33,986 bases of DNA from Bacteroidaceae bacterium (GCA_017935645.1 JAGBHF010000075.1:1-33986); one strand, 5' to 3'; positions 25,493-33,312 are shown, counted from the first letter of the stretch. Translations and numbers: made by a program. The notes: generated from the letters alone by a model not told the origin.

Positions 25493-25741
25493 TCAGAGTT
25501 TCTTGAGTTGTTTTTCAATCTCGGCTACCCGTTCGTAGGTGTCGTTGAGGATGTTTTGTTTGCCACCGGCAGGGGCGATTATTGCCAACATATCCTTGCG
25601 GATGGTTTCGATACACTTCATGATAGTGGTTTCGTTGGTTGTTTCGCGCAACACTTCGAGCAAACGGTCGTAACAGATGTTGATTACTTCGTTTTGTTTA
25701 GCTATGATAGCCTCTTGTGAGATATTCATATTGGTATCCAT
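25493..25741 (-). CDS. Small helical protein before the terminase, possible small-subunit-like partner
   Basis: An 82-residue, mostly helical protein with a heptad-like C-terminus (ERVAEIEKQLKKL). It starts at ATG 25741; an internal ATG at 25729 (MNISQEAI) is also possible. Its stop lies 2 bp before the large-terminase ATG, so the two are surely co-expressed. Position and size suit a terminase small subunit, but I see no clear helix-turn-helix and no recognised family. Confidence 0.68.
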   Translation of the reverse strand: MDTNMNISQEAIIAKQNEVINICYDRLLEVLRETTNETTIMKCIETIRKDMLAIIAPAGGKQNILNDTYERVAEIEKQLKKL

Positions 25742-25784
25742 AATAGTAGTTTAAATGTTGAAAAAATCAGATTATCCTTTTATC

Positions 25785-25803
25785 GCATCATGATGCAAAG
25801 TTA
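25785..25803 (-). promoter_or_regulatory. Palindrome and -7-like box between the terminase pair and the divergent genes
   Basis: GCATCATGATGC (25785-25796) is a perfect 12-bp palindrome. Its right end touches CAAAGTTA (25796-25803), which reads TAACTTTG on the minus strand, a match to the TAnnTTTG -7 box for the terminase pair. The palindrome would then cover the transcription start, as an operator might. No clear -33 box is visible. GGTGCGA occurs twice nearby (25805-25811 and 25819-25825). Confidence 0.4.
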
Positions 25804-25855
25804 TGGTGCGACCTTTGCGGTGCGATGCTATAAAATGACAAAATGAAAAAAAATT

Positions 25856-26422
25856 ATGGTAGAAAAATTATTAGGAAGTACCTACAAATATATTGTAGGC
25901 CACGAAGCGTTGAGACGACAAAGAGCGTATCAACAGAAGTATAATGAGTTGAATAAAGCGTATTATGACAAGGAGATGCAGTATGCAACCAACTTGTTCA
26001 ATAGAAATTATTATCGCAATTACATGGATACACCAACCGCTCAACGCATGCTCAAGCAGGTGAGAGATATGTTGGGTGAGCAGACACGTTCGTTGCGCAA
26101 TACATCGACCGTGATGGGCCTTACCGGCGAGTCGCTGGCAGCGATGCAGAAGAGTAATAACAAGGCCCTGGATAGTATGGTGGGTAGCCTCTCGACAGTA
26201 GATGTGCAGGAGAAGGAGCGAGCCTTGTTGAACTATGAAAAAGTGCGTAGTAAGTTGGACAACTTCATGTTCAATGTGCGCATGGATGATGCCGTCAAGC
26301 AAAATGCCTTTGACGAACAAGAGGTGCAAAACCGACTGAATGTGTTGTCGCCGTATATCGAGGATATATTGGCGATGGCAAGTAAAAAGAGAGGAACACA
26401 GCAATATCCCCCGAAACTATAA
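25856..26422 (+). CDS. Helical protein of unknown function, divergent from the terminase genes
   Basis: The 188-residue product is almost entirely helical, charged and glutamine/asparagine-rich, without signal peptide or transmembrane helix. Aromatic-rich helices occur early (KAYYDKEMQYATNLFNRNYY), and the middle holds a flexible part with many Ser/Asn/Met (TGESLAAMQKSNNKALDSM). The composition resembles phage internal-virion or ejection proteins, but no family match is certain. A mini-frame ATG ACA AAA TGA (25835-25846) and an eight-A run lie just before the start. With one A fewer, the frame would begin MKKIMVEKLL. It heads a three-gene plus-strand group on an otherwise minus-strand stretch. 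Confidence 0.7.
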   Translation: MVEKLLGSTYKYIVGHEALRRQRAYQQKYNELNKAYYDKEMQYATNLFNRNYYRNYMDTPTAQRMLKQVRDMLGEQTRSLRNTSTVMGLTGESLAAMQKSNNKALDSMVGSLSTVDVQEKERALLNYEKVRSKLDNFMFNVRMDDAVKQNAFDEQEVQNRLNVLSPYIEDILAMASKKRGTQQYPPKL

Positions 26423-26436
26423 CAGAAGAATGAGCT

Positions 26437-26706
26437 ATGATAAAGAATATGAATCAAGCAAGTATAGCGACACAGCCGGTGTCGGGCAGCGAAAGTGAAG
26501 TGAGAAAGAGTCTTGAGGAGATGTGCAGTTGCATGCGTAAGGAGCGGCGTGTTGTACCACGCTCGCGGTTGTATCGTATGATACACTCGTGGTATGTGCC
26601 TCGTAACGAGCGTGATGCAGCGTGCTACATGAGGCGATACAGCGTGTGGCGCCTGTTGCCCGCACTTGTGGCCAAACGAATGAAAAGAGAGGAGGAAAAT
26701 GTATGA
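26437..26706 (+). CDS. Small basic protein of unknown function
   Basis: An 89-residue protein, strongly basic and tryptophan/tyrosine/arginine-rich in its second half (RLYRMIHSWYVPRNERDAA, then MRRYSVWRLL), with Cys-x-Cys in EEMCSCM. Such composition could bind nucleic acid, but no domain is recognised. It starts 14 bp after the previous gene. Its TGA overlaps the ATG of the next gene as ATGA, which strongly supports real, coupled translation. An alternative start is ATG 26449. Confidence 0.62.
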   Translation: MIKNMNQASIATQPVSGSESEVRKSLEEMCSCMRKERRVVPRSRLYRMIHSWYVPRNERDAACYMRRYSVWRLLPALVAKRMKREEENV

Positions 26707-27173
26707 AAGAGATAGAAAAAGAGTTGGAGAAAAAGAGTCGTAAAAAGCAGGTAGAAGAGCCCGGTGTATTGGAATTCTTGCAGAAGATGTTACCCCTCGA
26801 TGCAACTACCATATCGAGGGAGGCAGTGCTAAGGAATGTGCCTGTTTATGCTCTTGAAGAAGGAGCTTCGTTAGATGATATATTGGGGCGAGTCGACAGT
26901 GTACGACAAAACAAATGGATGGATAATCCACTCTTTCGATATAAAAAAGAGGGCTTGGAAGAGATAAATGTTCAACCCGAAAAGGCGATTAATATGATAT
27001 ATTATCCCGAAATACATGGAGATGTGCCTAAAGAGCAGTTGCTGAAATTCGCCGTAAGTGAGTTGCGCAAGTTGCCTCGGAAGGTGCAATTAGACGACCT
27101 GTTGAAGGATGGCAAGCTCATGCCTACGTTGTGCGAGATAGAGCAACAGCGCAAGGAGGCCGCAAAAGATTAA
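26703..27173 (+). CDS. Hypothetical protein, charged helical start, last gene of the plus-strand trio
   Basis: From ATG 26703 (MKEIEKELEKKSRKK), which overlaps the previous stop as ATGA, the protein has 156 residues. The frame is open further upstream to 26622, but that part overlaps the previous gene. A lysine/glutamate-rich helix is followed by a compact, mixed region (about residues 20-150) with FLQKMLPLDATTISREAVL and repeated VPxYAL/LPRKVQL-type strands and helices. There is no signal peptide or known motif. Its stop overlaps the end of the convergent thiamine pyrophosphokinase gene by 4 bp, so this end of the module is packed against housekeeping genes. Confidence 0.66.
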   Translation: MKEIEKELEKKSRKKQVEEPGVLEFLQKMLPLDATTISREAVLRNVPVYALEEGASLDDILGRVDSVRQNKWMDNPLFRYKKEGLEEINVQPEKAINMIYYPEIHGDVPKEQLLKFAVSELRKLPRKVQLDDLLKDGKLMPTLCEIEQQRKEAAKD

Positions 27174-27799
27174 TAAGCGACGTAAATAAGGAAAGTACCG
27201 TCGGCCGTGATTATGCAACGGTCGGCGGTTGCTTCGTTAAGAGTACCCTGCCACCAGCTGTTGAAGGGGCGAATGGGGTATTGCAAGCCTTGTGCCGAGA
27301 GTTGTGTACAGCCAAAGTTGAAGATGGAAATCTGCTGTCCGGGTCGGGTGATGAGGGTGGTATTGCCCCGGGTGGGGATGAAGATGCCGTGGTCGGTATA
27401 AATGCGAGCCATGATGCCTTGGTTGAAGTATTCGATGAGCAGGCTTATATTGCCCAACGAGTGGTCGTCGCGCTTACCAGTAGCGCCTACGATGGCTATA
27501 TCGTTAACACCCTTTTCGGCAAGGTATTTCACGGCCTTGGTCTGGTCGTTGGTCTCTTGGCACGACGAGATGATGATGCGTGAGGCGTATTGTCGGCGAA
27601 TGTCGTCGGCTATAGAGTCACCGTCGCCAATGATGATGTCGAAAGGCTTGCCTGTGGGTACATAATTGTTGGCAGCACCATCGCAAATGATAACGGAGTG
27701 AGCCTTGTCGAGCACCTCGAGAGGCAGAGCCGCCTGAGGATACTCGCCATTGCCGAGAATAACTGTTGAGGGGTATTTATAGGGGTTTATTGTGTTCAT
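27170..27799 (-). CDS. thiN: Thiamine pyrophosphokinase
   Basis: Makes thiamine diphosphate from thiamine and ATP. The 209-residue protein has the expected acidic motifs: CDGAANN (Asp40), IIIGDGDSI (Asp59, Asp61) and ETNDQTKAV (Asp85), then VGATGKRDDHSLGNI, and a C-terminal beta domain with NSWWQGTLNEA. It overlaps the upstream transporter gene by 23 bp, a sign of coupled translation. The pair would import thiamine and trap it as the diphosphate. No TPP riboswitch is visible upstream. Confidence 0.95.
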   Translation of the reverse strand: MNTINPYKYPSTVILGNGEYPQAALPLEVLDKAHSVIICDGAANNYVPTGKPFDIIIGDGDSIADDIRRQYASRIIISSCQETNDQTKAVKYLAEKGVNDIAIVGATGKRDDHSLGNISLLIEYFNQGIMARIYTDHGIFIPTRGNTTLITRPGQQISIFNFGCTQLSAQGLQYPIRPFNSWWQGTLNEATADRCIITADGTFLIYVAY

Positions 27800-28367
27800 T
27801 TTTCATGATTTTGAGCCAATTGAAGTAACCCAATATGGCAATGACGATGTAAAGGGCGTATAGTACGGCATAGAAGTATATGCCCTTGTAAATATATAGA
27901 GCCACCGATATGGCGTCGACCACAATCCATACACCCCATTGCTCGATATACTTGCGAGCGAGCATCCACATGGCTGTGACACTGAGTGCTGTAGATAGTG
28001 CATCCCATAGGGGTACGGTGCTGTCGGTGTGATATTCTAAAATGTAGTATATGATGGCAAACAGGCATATTGTAATGGCGGTAGAGTATACGTATATGCG
28101 ACGAGGTGCGTGTGTGATGGGTAACTCCACCTCACGGCGTTGCTTGTTCTTGAAAGTCCACACCAGATAGCCATAAATACCGGCAATGATGTAGTAGGCA
28201 TTGATACCCATGTCGGCATATAATCCGGCATTGTAGTATACGCCCAATGACACAGCGGGCATGATGATACCCATAACCCACAGCAGGCGATGTGCCTTGT
28301 ACTCATAATAGAGGTATATGAGTCCTATAATCGTACCGAATATTTCTAATGCCAAGTCCCAATTCAT
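27777..28367 (-). CDS. pnuC: PnuC-family vitamin transporter, probably thiamine (PnuT-like)
   Basis: A 196-residue membrane protein with about seven helices. It starts MNWDLALEIFGTIIGLIYLYYEYKAHRLLW, the standard opening of PnuC transporters, and ends with WIVVDAISVALYIYKGIYFYAVLYALYIVIAILGYFNW. PnuC proteins are facilitators that rely on a kinase to trap the vitamin. Here the overlapping partner is thiamine pyrophosphokinase, so thiamine is the likely substrate (PnuT), rather than nicotinamide riboside. It starts 4 bp after tatD ends. Confidence 0.9.
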   Translation of the reverse strand: MNWDLALEIFGTIIGLIYLYYEYKAHRLLWVMGIIMPAVSLGVYYNAGLYADMGINAYYIIAGIYGYLVWTFKNKQRREVELPITHAPRRIYVYSTAITICLFAIIYYILEYHTDSTVPLWDALSTALSVTAMWMLARKYIEQWGVWIVVDAISVALYIYKGIYFYAVLYALYIVIAILGYFNWLKIMKNEHNKPL

Positions 28368-28371
28368 TGTG

Positions 28372-29139
28372 TTATAGATTGAATAGCGTGCGTGTATTGG
28401 CTGTAGTTGCCTTATCGACCTCCTCGATGGTGATACCTAAAATGTTGGCAATGCGTGCAGCCATGTAGGGAATGTAGGCCGGCTCGTTGCGCTTGCCGCG
28501 ATGTGGGGTGGGTGCGAGGTAGGGAGCATCGGTCTCCAACAGGATGCGGTCGAGGCCAATGGCTGTGATGAGGTCGTCGAGGCGTGCATTCTTGAAGGTG
28601 ACAATGCCATTGATGCCAAAGTAGAAGTCGCCCACCTCGCGACGGATGGCAGCTACCTGCTCGGGAGTGCCTGTAAAGCTGTGGAAAACACCGCGTACCG
28701 AGTTGTAGGGGAACTGCTTGAGTACCTCGATGGTCGTGTCGAGCGCCTCACGGCAGTGGATGATGATGGGCAACCCAAGCTCCTGCGCCCAACGAATCTG
28801 CTCGGCAAAGGCAAGGCATTGTTCATGGCAATAGGTCTTGTCCCAATAGAGGTCTATACCTATCTCGCCAACGGCACAATAGCGGTGTGAGTCGAACTGT
28901 TGTCGAATGATAGCCAAGTGCTCGGCATATTGAGGTGTAACCGACGTGGGATGCAAGCCCATAGCCGCATGGCAACGAGAGGGGTATTGAGCCACGGTGT
29001 TGTGAAGCGCGTCGATGGATTCGATGTCGACGTTGGGCAGTATCATGGCGCCGACACCGTTGCTCACAGCGTGGTTGATAACCTCGTTGCGGTCGTTGTC
29101 GAACTCTTCCATGTATATGTGCGTGTGGCTGTCAATCAT
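28372..29139 (-). CDS. tatD: TatD-family metal-dependent deoxyribonuclease
   Basis: The start is ATG 29139 (MIDSHTHIYMEEFDNDRNEV), overlapping the upstream stop as ATGA; the longer frame from 29190 adds an unrelated leader. The 255-residue TIM-barrel hydrolase has its metal ligands in DSHTH (His5, His7), AVGEIGID (Glu), IIIHCREA (His), FHSFTG (His) and LLETDAPYL (Asp). These proteins act as 3'-5' nucleases in DNA repair or DNA degradation; the cell role here is by family only. Confidence 0.95.
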   Translation of the reverse strand: MIDSHTHIYMEEFDNDRNEVINHAVSNGVGAMILPNVDIESIDALHNTVAQYPSRCHAAMGLHPTSVTPQYAEHLAIIRQQFDSHRYCAVGEIGIDLYWDKTYCHEQCLAFAEQIRWAQELGLPIIIHCREALDTTIEVLKQFPYNSVRGVFHSFTGTPEQVAAIRREVGDFYFGINGIVTFKNARLDDLITAIGLDRILLETDAPYLAPTPHRGKRNEPAYIPYMAARIANILGITIEEVDKATTANTRTLFNL

Positions 29140-29834
29140 TGTTGTTTCTCGTTTTTGCGGTAGTAGTAGATGATACCATATTCGCGACACTTGTCGAGAC
29201 GTTGCTCGGCAGGAAGGTGGCTATAAAAGGCCTCCACTTGATTCCAGATGTCGAGGATGATGGCGTCAACTTCGAGACGTTGCTCGTTGAGCTTTTCGAG
29301 CGAACGTTGCATCTGCTTCTTGTATCGTTCGCGCGAGTAGCGAGCCTCGGTAAAGATGTCGTAGTGAACCTTTACCTTGGCAATGGTAGGATTGTATATA
29401 GGGGTGCCTGAGCGTCGCGCCAATCGTTCGTTTTCGCCTGCGATGATGTGCCGGCCCCACTCGATGACAGCCTGCTCGGTCGATAGGTCGGGCAGGGTAT
29501 AGTCGTCGGGTTGCAAGCCGTATAGCGACTTGTATTCGGCCTTTATCTCGTTGCGTTGTACCGTCATGTTAAGTACTTGGATAAAGTGCGAGATATACAT
29601 TCGCGCCGTCTTGCCGAGGGGCTGAAACTGCGAGTTGCACTTGGCCATCTCGTCGTAATGGAAGCGGAATTGCTTGACCGAAGCTGTAAATCGCGGAAGA
29701 ATTACCTTGGCTTGGTTGAGCGACTTGAAAGAGGCCGGTTGCCTGTCGGATGATTGTTTGATTTCCATCGCGACGGCTTTTTCGAGCGCGGCAATTCGAG
29801 CGGCATCGGTTTTGGGTAGGCGACGGTAGGGCAT
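29136..29834 (-). CDS. Conserved-looking hypothetical protein, 232 residues
   Basis: A soluble, mostly helical protein, starting MPYRRLPKTDAARIAALEKAV. Its N-terminal half holds long helices, its middle has a GRHIIAGENERLARRSGTPIYNPTIAKVKVHYDIF segment (only part of which is helical), and its C-terminus is rich in Tyr/Arg/Lys (YYYRKNEKQQ). It has no signal peptide, membrane helix or recognised domain. It begins 1 nt after the stop of the polyprenyl synthase gene and overlaps tatD by 4 bp, so it is part of a tightly linked operon. Confidence 0.82.
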   Translation of the reverse strand: MPYRRLPKTDAARIAALEKAVAMEIKQSSDRQPASFKSLNQAKVILPRFTASVKQFRFHYDEMAKCNSQFQPLGKTARMYISHFIQVLNMTVQRNEIKAEYKSLYGLQPDDYTLPDLSTEQAVIEWGRHIIAGENERLARRSGTPIYNPTIAKVKVHYDIFTEARYSRERYKKQMQRSLEKLNEQRLEVDAIILDIWNQVEAFYSHLPAEQRLDKCREYGIIYYYRKNEKQQ

Positions 29835-29835
29835 A

Positions 29836-30813
29836 TCAATGGTCTCTATTCAACAACGACTTGGCGAGAGCGAGTAGCGGCAACTTGCGATCTTCGGGAA
29901 CGAGTATTTCGTCCATGCAAGCGAGAGCTGCGTTGTAGTATGCTTCGGCTTTCTCTTGGCAGAGCTTGTCGATGCCGAGGTTGTTGTAAACGTTGGTTAC
30001 AGCCGTAACTTTCTCGCGGGGGTCAACGTCGTTGTTGCCAAGGAATTGCTTGAGCGTATCGGCATCCTTGCCTTCGGCGAGTCGAGTGGCCTCGATGAGC
30101 ATGAAAGTTTTCTTCTCGTTGATGATGTCGCCACCGATGTTTTTGCCAAAGATGATGGGGTCGCCATATACGTCGAGGTAGTCGTCTTGGAGCTGGAATG
30201 CCAAGCCCAGATTTTCGCCAAAGTGATAAAGCGAGTTGGCTTGAGCCACGGGAGCACCGGCAATGATAGCACCTATCTTGAGCGCGCAACCTAAGAGTAC
30301 GGCAGTTTTGAGTCGTATCATGTTGATGTACTCGTCGGTGGTAACGTCCTTACGCGACTCGAACTCCATGTCGAATTGTTGACCTTCGCATATCTCAAGC
30401 GCGGTCTTGAGGAATGTTTCGATAACAGCCGGCATGAAACGTGGAGGTACTTGAGTCATGAGCTGAGTAGAAATAATCTGCATGGCATCGCCCGAGAGGA
30501 TGGCGTGGTTCTCGTCCCACATTTTGTGAACAGTGGGTTTGCCACGACGCAAGTCGGACTTGTCCATAACATCGTCATGGAGGAGTGTAAAGTTGTGGAA
30601 CATTTCAAGACCGATAGCTGGATTGATGGCTTGGTTGATATCGCCACCAAAGAGTTCGCATGCCATGAGCATGAGCACGGGTCTGATGCGTTTGCCACCC
30701 AAAGCGAGTTCGTATCGAATGGGAGCATACAACGAGTCGGGTTGTTGAGGGTATTCGATGTTTTTGAGTGCGTTGTTGATGATGTCAACGTATTCCGCAA
30801 TTTTTTGATTCAT
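29836..30813 (-). CDS. Polyprenyl diphosphate synthase (trans-isoprenyl chain elongation)
   Basis: This 325-residue enzyme condenses isopentenyl diphosphate with an allylic primer. GGKRIRP (39-45) binds diphosphate; the first Asp-rich motif is DDVMD (80-84) and the second QDDYLD (209-214). Phe75, five residues before the first motif, is an aromatic at the site that limits chain length in short-chain synthases. A C15-C20 product is therefore possible, although Bacteroidota annotations vary between geranylgeranyl and octaprenyl types. It follows the coiled-coil gene by 27 bp. Products would feed quinone, undecaprenyl or UbiA-dependent lipids. Confidence 0.93.
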   Translation of the reverse strand: MNQKIAEYVDIINNALKNIEYPQQPDSLYAPIRYELALGGKRIRPVLMLMACELFGGDINQAINPAIGLEMFHNFTLLHDDVMDKSDLRRGKPTVHKMWDENHAILSGDAMQIISTQLMTQVPPRFMPAVIETFLKTALEICEGQQFDMEFESRKDVTTDEYINMIRLKTAVLLGCALKIGAIIAGAPVAQANSLYHFGENLGLAFQLQDDYLDVYGDPIIFGKNIGGDIINEKKTFMLIEATRLAEGKDADTLKQFLGNNDVDPREKVTAVTNVYNNLGIDKLCQEKAEAYYNAALACMDEILVPEDRKLPLLALAKSLLNRDH

Positions 30814-30840
30814 AATATATAGAGTAGTTAGTTAATTATC

Positions 30841-32943
30841 TTACCAAAGGCTCATTTGCGATGAGTTGTCGCGAGCGGCCTGACGCTCTTTCTCGGCCTG
30901 ACGCTCTCTCTCTTCTTCTTCACGGCGCAGTCTTTCTTCCTCTTCGCGACGGCGAGCCTCTTCTTCGAGCGTGTCGGGCACGATGGGCATCATCCAATTG
31001 AGAGCGTCGTCGAGGTCGGTGACATTCTCGAAGTTGTCGTCGTTGTCGACATTGTTGAGCTTGCTCTCGAGGATGGCGATTTGATTTTCGTAAGCCTTGT
31101 TTTGCGAGCGCAAAGTGGCTGTTTGTGAAACGAGGTCTTGACGTTGTTTCTTCAGTGCGGCAATCATGTTGTTGGCACGCTCCAACTCTTGTGTATCGAC
31201 CGAGGCCGATGCGGCTTGCGAGGCGTTGTTGCGGGCTTCAGTGAGTTGCTCTTGTGCACCGGCGAGTTGCTCTTGTGTCTTGTGTAGCTGTTCTTGCAAC
31301 GATTTGGCCTCTTGTTGGAGGGTGTTGTTGCGGTTGTTCAAGTCATTGATGTGCTCTTGAGCGTCTGATAACTCTTGTTGCAAGGCTTGTTTTTGTTGTA
31401 ACTCGTCGTTGAGTTCCCGGGCCTGTTGTGTGAGTTGTGCTATACGCTCTTGATGTTGCTTGTTGTCCTCATTGTTTTGAGTGACTTGCGAGAGAAGTGT
31501 ACCGTTCTCGTTGCGCAGTTGCGAGAGTTGTTCTTGCAAGTGTGCGACTTCGTCCTTGAGTGAAGCAATAATGCCTTCGGCAACTTGTTGTGCGTCGTTG
31601 GCAGCACCCAACTCGGCAATTTGTTGTTGAAGTTGCTTGATATTTTCTTGCAAGAGAGTATTCTCCTCGATAGATGACTCGAGTTGCTCGGCGGCCTGAT
31701 TGTAGTTGTTGGTGGCAACGTTGAGTTGCAACGAGAGGTCGTCGATGCGTTCGTTGAGCGAGGTGTTGTTTTCTTGAGCTTTCAGCTCGCTTTCGGCACG
31801 TTGTTCGGTAGCAACGTTGAGTTGTGCAGTAGTGCTGTCGAGTTGTGCTTGCAGTGAGGTGAGTTGTTGTTGCAACTGCTCGATAGTGTTCTCTTTCTCG
31901 GAAGTGGAGGTTTCCAACTGAGCTTGGAGCAGGGTGTATTGTTTGCGTGACTCTTCGAGCGATGTTTGCAACATGGCCGAGGCTTCCTTGGCGGCATTCA
32001 ATTCGGCAATTTCGCGAGTTGAATTGTCCTGTTGTGTAACCATTGTAGCAATCTCGTCGGTGAGTTGAGCGATGATATTCTCTTTCTCGGTTATCGTCTT
32101 GGCAAGTGTGTCGCGCTCGTTATTAATGGTAGCAACCGTAGTCGACAGCTCCTCCTTCTCGGAAGATAAGAAGCTGATGCGCTCTTGTAGCGCCTCGATG
32201 GCAGCGTTCTTGTCGTTGAGTTCGGCGATGGTTTCCTCGGGGATAACGGTGCTTTTCTTGAGGTCTTGTATGACACCGAGCAGGCGGTTAATCTCCTCTT
32301 GAGCGTCGTCGAGTTCTTGCTGTTTAACGCCCGAAACCTTGAGCTTGTTGATGAGGCTCTTGTTCTCGAGGTCATATTGTTCCTTCTCGGCCTCGAGCGT
32401 AGCAATGCGGTTGTCGAGTTCGTGTACCTTCTCGCTGAGAGCTCTCTTTTGTCTTTCGGCGCTGAGTTGGGCGTTTTTGCTTTCGACCTTTTGTTCCTCT
32501 AATTCGGCTGTTTTGCGGCGAAGTGTTTCCATCTCGTTCTCGAGTTGCTTACGAGCCGATGCGACGTTGGCTTGCGACTGCGAGAGAGCCGATTGGTTGA
32601 GCTCGTTGATATATTGTTGAAACGAGTCGCCCAATTGCTCGTATATGTATTTCTTTTCGCTCTCGGTGTCGATACAGTTGCGAATAAAGTCGGGGAGTGA
32701 AGCGTTAATCAACTCCACCATCTTGTCGAGCAGTGTGTGCGGCAATATCGCATTGTTGTTGTCGTTGTTGTCTGTATTGTCGTTGCTTTCGGCAGGAGTA
32801 GCGGCTACGGGCACAGACTTGTCGGGTATCGCTGTGTTGTTGCCGGTGACGTTAACAATATCCTTGGCAGTAAACGTGCGATCGTCGTTATCGTCGTCTT
32901 TGCCAAAGCCGAGAGCTCGAAGAGAGTTTTTGAAGAATGACAT
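30841..32943 (-). CDS. Large coiled-coil protein of unknown function
   Basis: The 700-residue protein has three zones. Residues 1-65 are a short basic head (MSFFKNSLRALGFGKDDDNDD) and an Asn/Asp-rich linker. Residues 66-120 form a compact helical section (LPHTLLDKMVELINASLPDF). From about 120 to 620 runs a nearly continuous coiled coil rich in Gln, Glu, Leu and Ala. The tail has a conserved-looking motif, DLDDALNWMMPIVPDTLEEEARRR, then a highly charged Glu/Arg stretch and the end SQMSLW. There is no signal peptide or transmembrane helix, so it is cytoplasmic. It might be a filament or scaffold, but it lacks the ATPase ends of SMC proteins. It appears to be the first gene of a six-gene minus-strand operon. 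Confidence 0.88.
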   Translation of the reverse strand: MSFFKNSLRALGFGKDDDNDDRTFTAKDIVNVTGNNTAIPDKSVPVAATPAESNDNTDNNDNNNAILPHTLLDKMVELINASLPDFIRNCIDTESEKKYIYEQLGDSFQQYINELNQSALSQSQANVASARKQLENEMETLRRKTAELEEQKVESKNAQLSAERQKRALSEKVHELDNRIATLEAEKEQYDLENKSLINKLKVSGVKQQELDDAQEEINRLLGVIQDLKKSTVIPEETIAELNDKNAAIEALQERISFLSSEKEELSTTVATINNERDTLAKTITEKENIIAQLTDEIATMVTQQDNSTREIAELNAAKEASAMLQTSLEESRKQYTLLQAQLETSTSEKENTIEQLQQQLTSLQAQLDSTTAQLNVATEQRAESELKAQENNTSLNERIDDLSLQLNVATNNYNQAAEQLESSIEENTLLQENIKQLQQQIAELGAANDAQQVAEGIIASLKDEVAHLQEQLSQLRNENGTLLSQVTQNNEDNKQHQERIAQLTQQARELNDELQQKQALQQELSDAQEHINDLNNRNNTLQQEAKSLQEQLHKTQEQLAGAQEQLTEARNNASQAASASVDTQELERANNMIAALKKQRQDLVSQTATLRSQNKAYENQIAILESKLNNVDNDDNFENVTDLDDALNWMMPIVPDTLEEEARRREEEERLRREEEERERQAEKERQAARDNSSQMSLW

Positions 32944-33017
32944 ATCTTAAATATAATGTATATAAAATCCTATATATAATGTTGTGAAGTACGTGTGGTA
33001 CATTCGGGTGCACATAA

Positions 33018-33029
33018 ACCACCGGTGGT
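33018..33029. promoter_or_regulatory. 12-bp perfect palindrome in the coiled-coil/gdhA intergenic region
   Basis: ACCACCGGTGGT is a perfect palindrome, 75 bp before the coiled-coil start codon and well away from the gdhA promoter. It could be an operator for the minus-strand operon. Otherwise the 469-bp stretch 32944-33412 is A/T-rich and holds no gene; apart from this palindrome and the gdhA promoter, I see nothing in it. Confidence 0.3.
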
Positions 33030-33312
33030 GAAGGATAGCTCGTCATCGGTGGGAAATGTGTTAAAAAAATTTGAGTGTAAAGTTACAACTAATTTTGCGA
33101 TTTGGCGTGAAAAAAGAGTAATATTTACAAGAATGTGATAAAAAATATCGGGGGTGTCGAAAAGAGAGGGTAAAAATAAGCGTGGTGAAATAGAAAAAAC
33201 GTATTGAGAGTATTTTTGAGAGGGGGAAGGGGCGATATGAGGGGTCAAAAAGGGGGTAATGGGAGCGAAAGCAGATACTTTAATAAATAATTAATCAAAA
33301 TTGGTAAAAAAA

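Noticed and set aside
23496-27173. Complete prophage
   Set aside because: Only the terminase is a recognisable phage gene. No portal, capsid, tail, integrase, lysis gene or attachment repeats were seen, and both sides are ordinary chromosomal genes.
28372-29190. TPP riboswitch before the thiamine genes
   Set aside because: The conserved CTGAGA-type core was not found by eye, and the region is coding (tatD).
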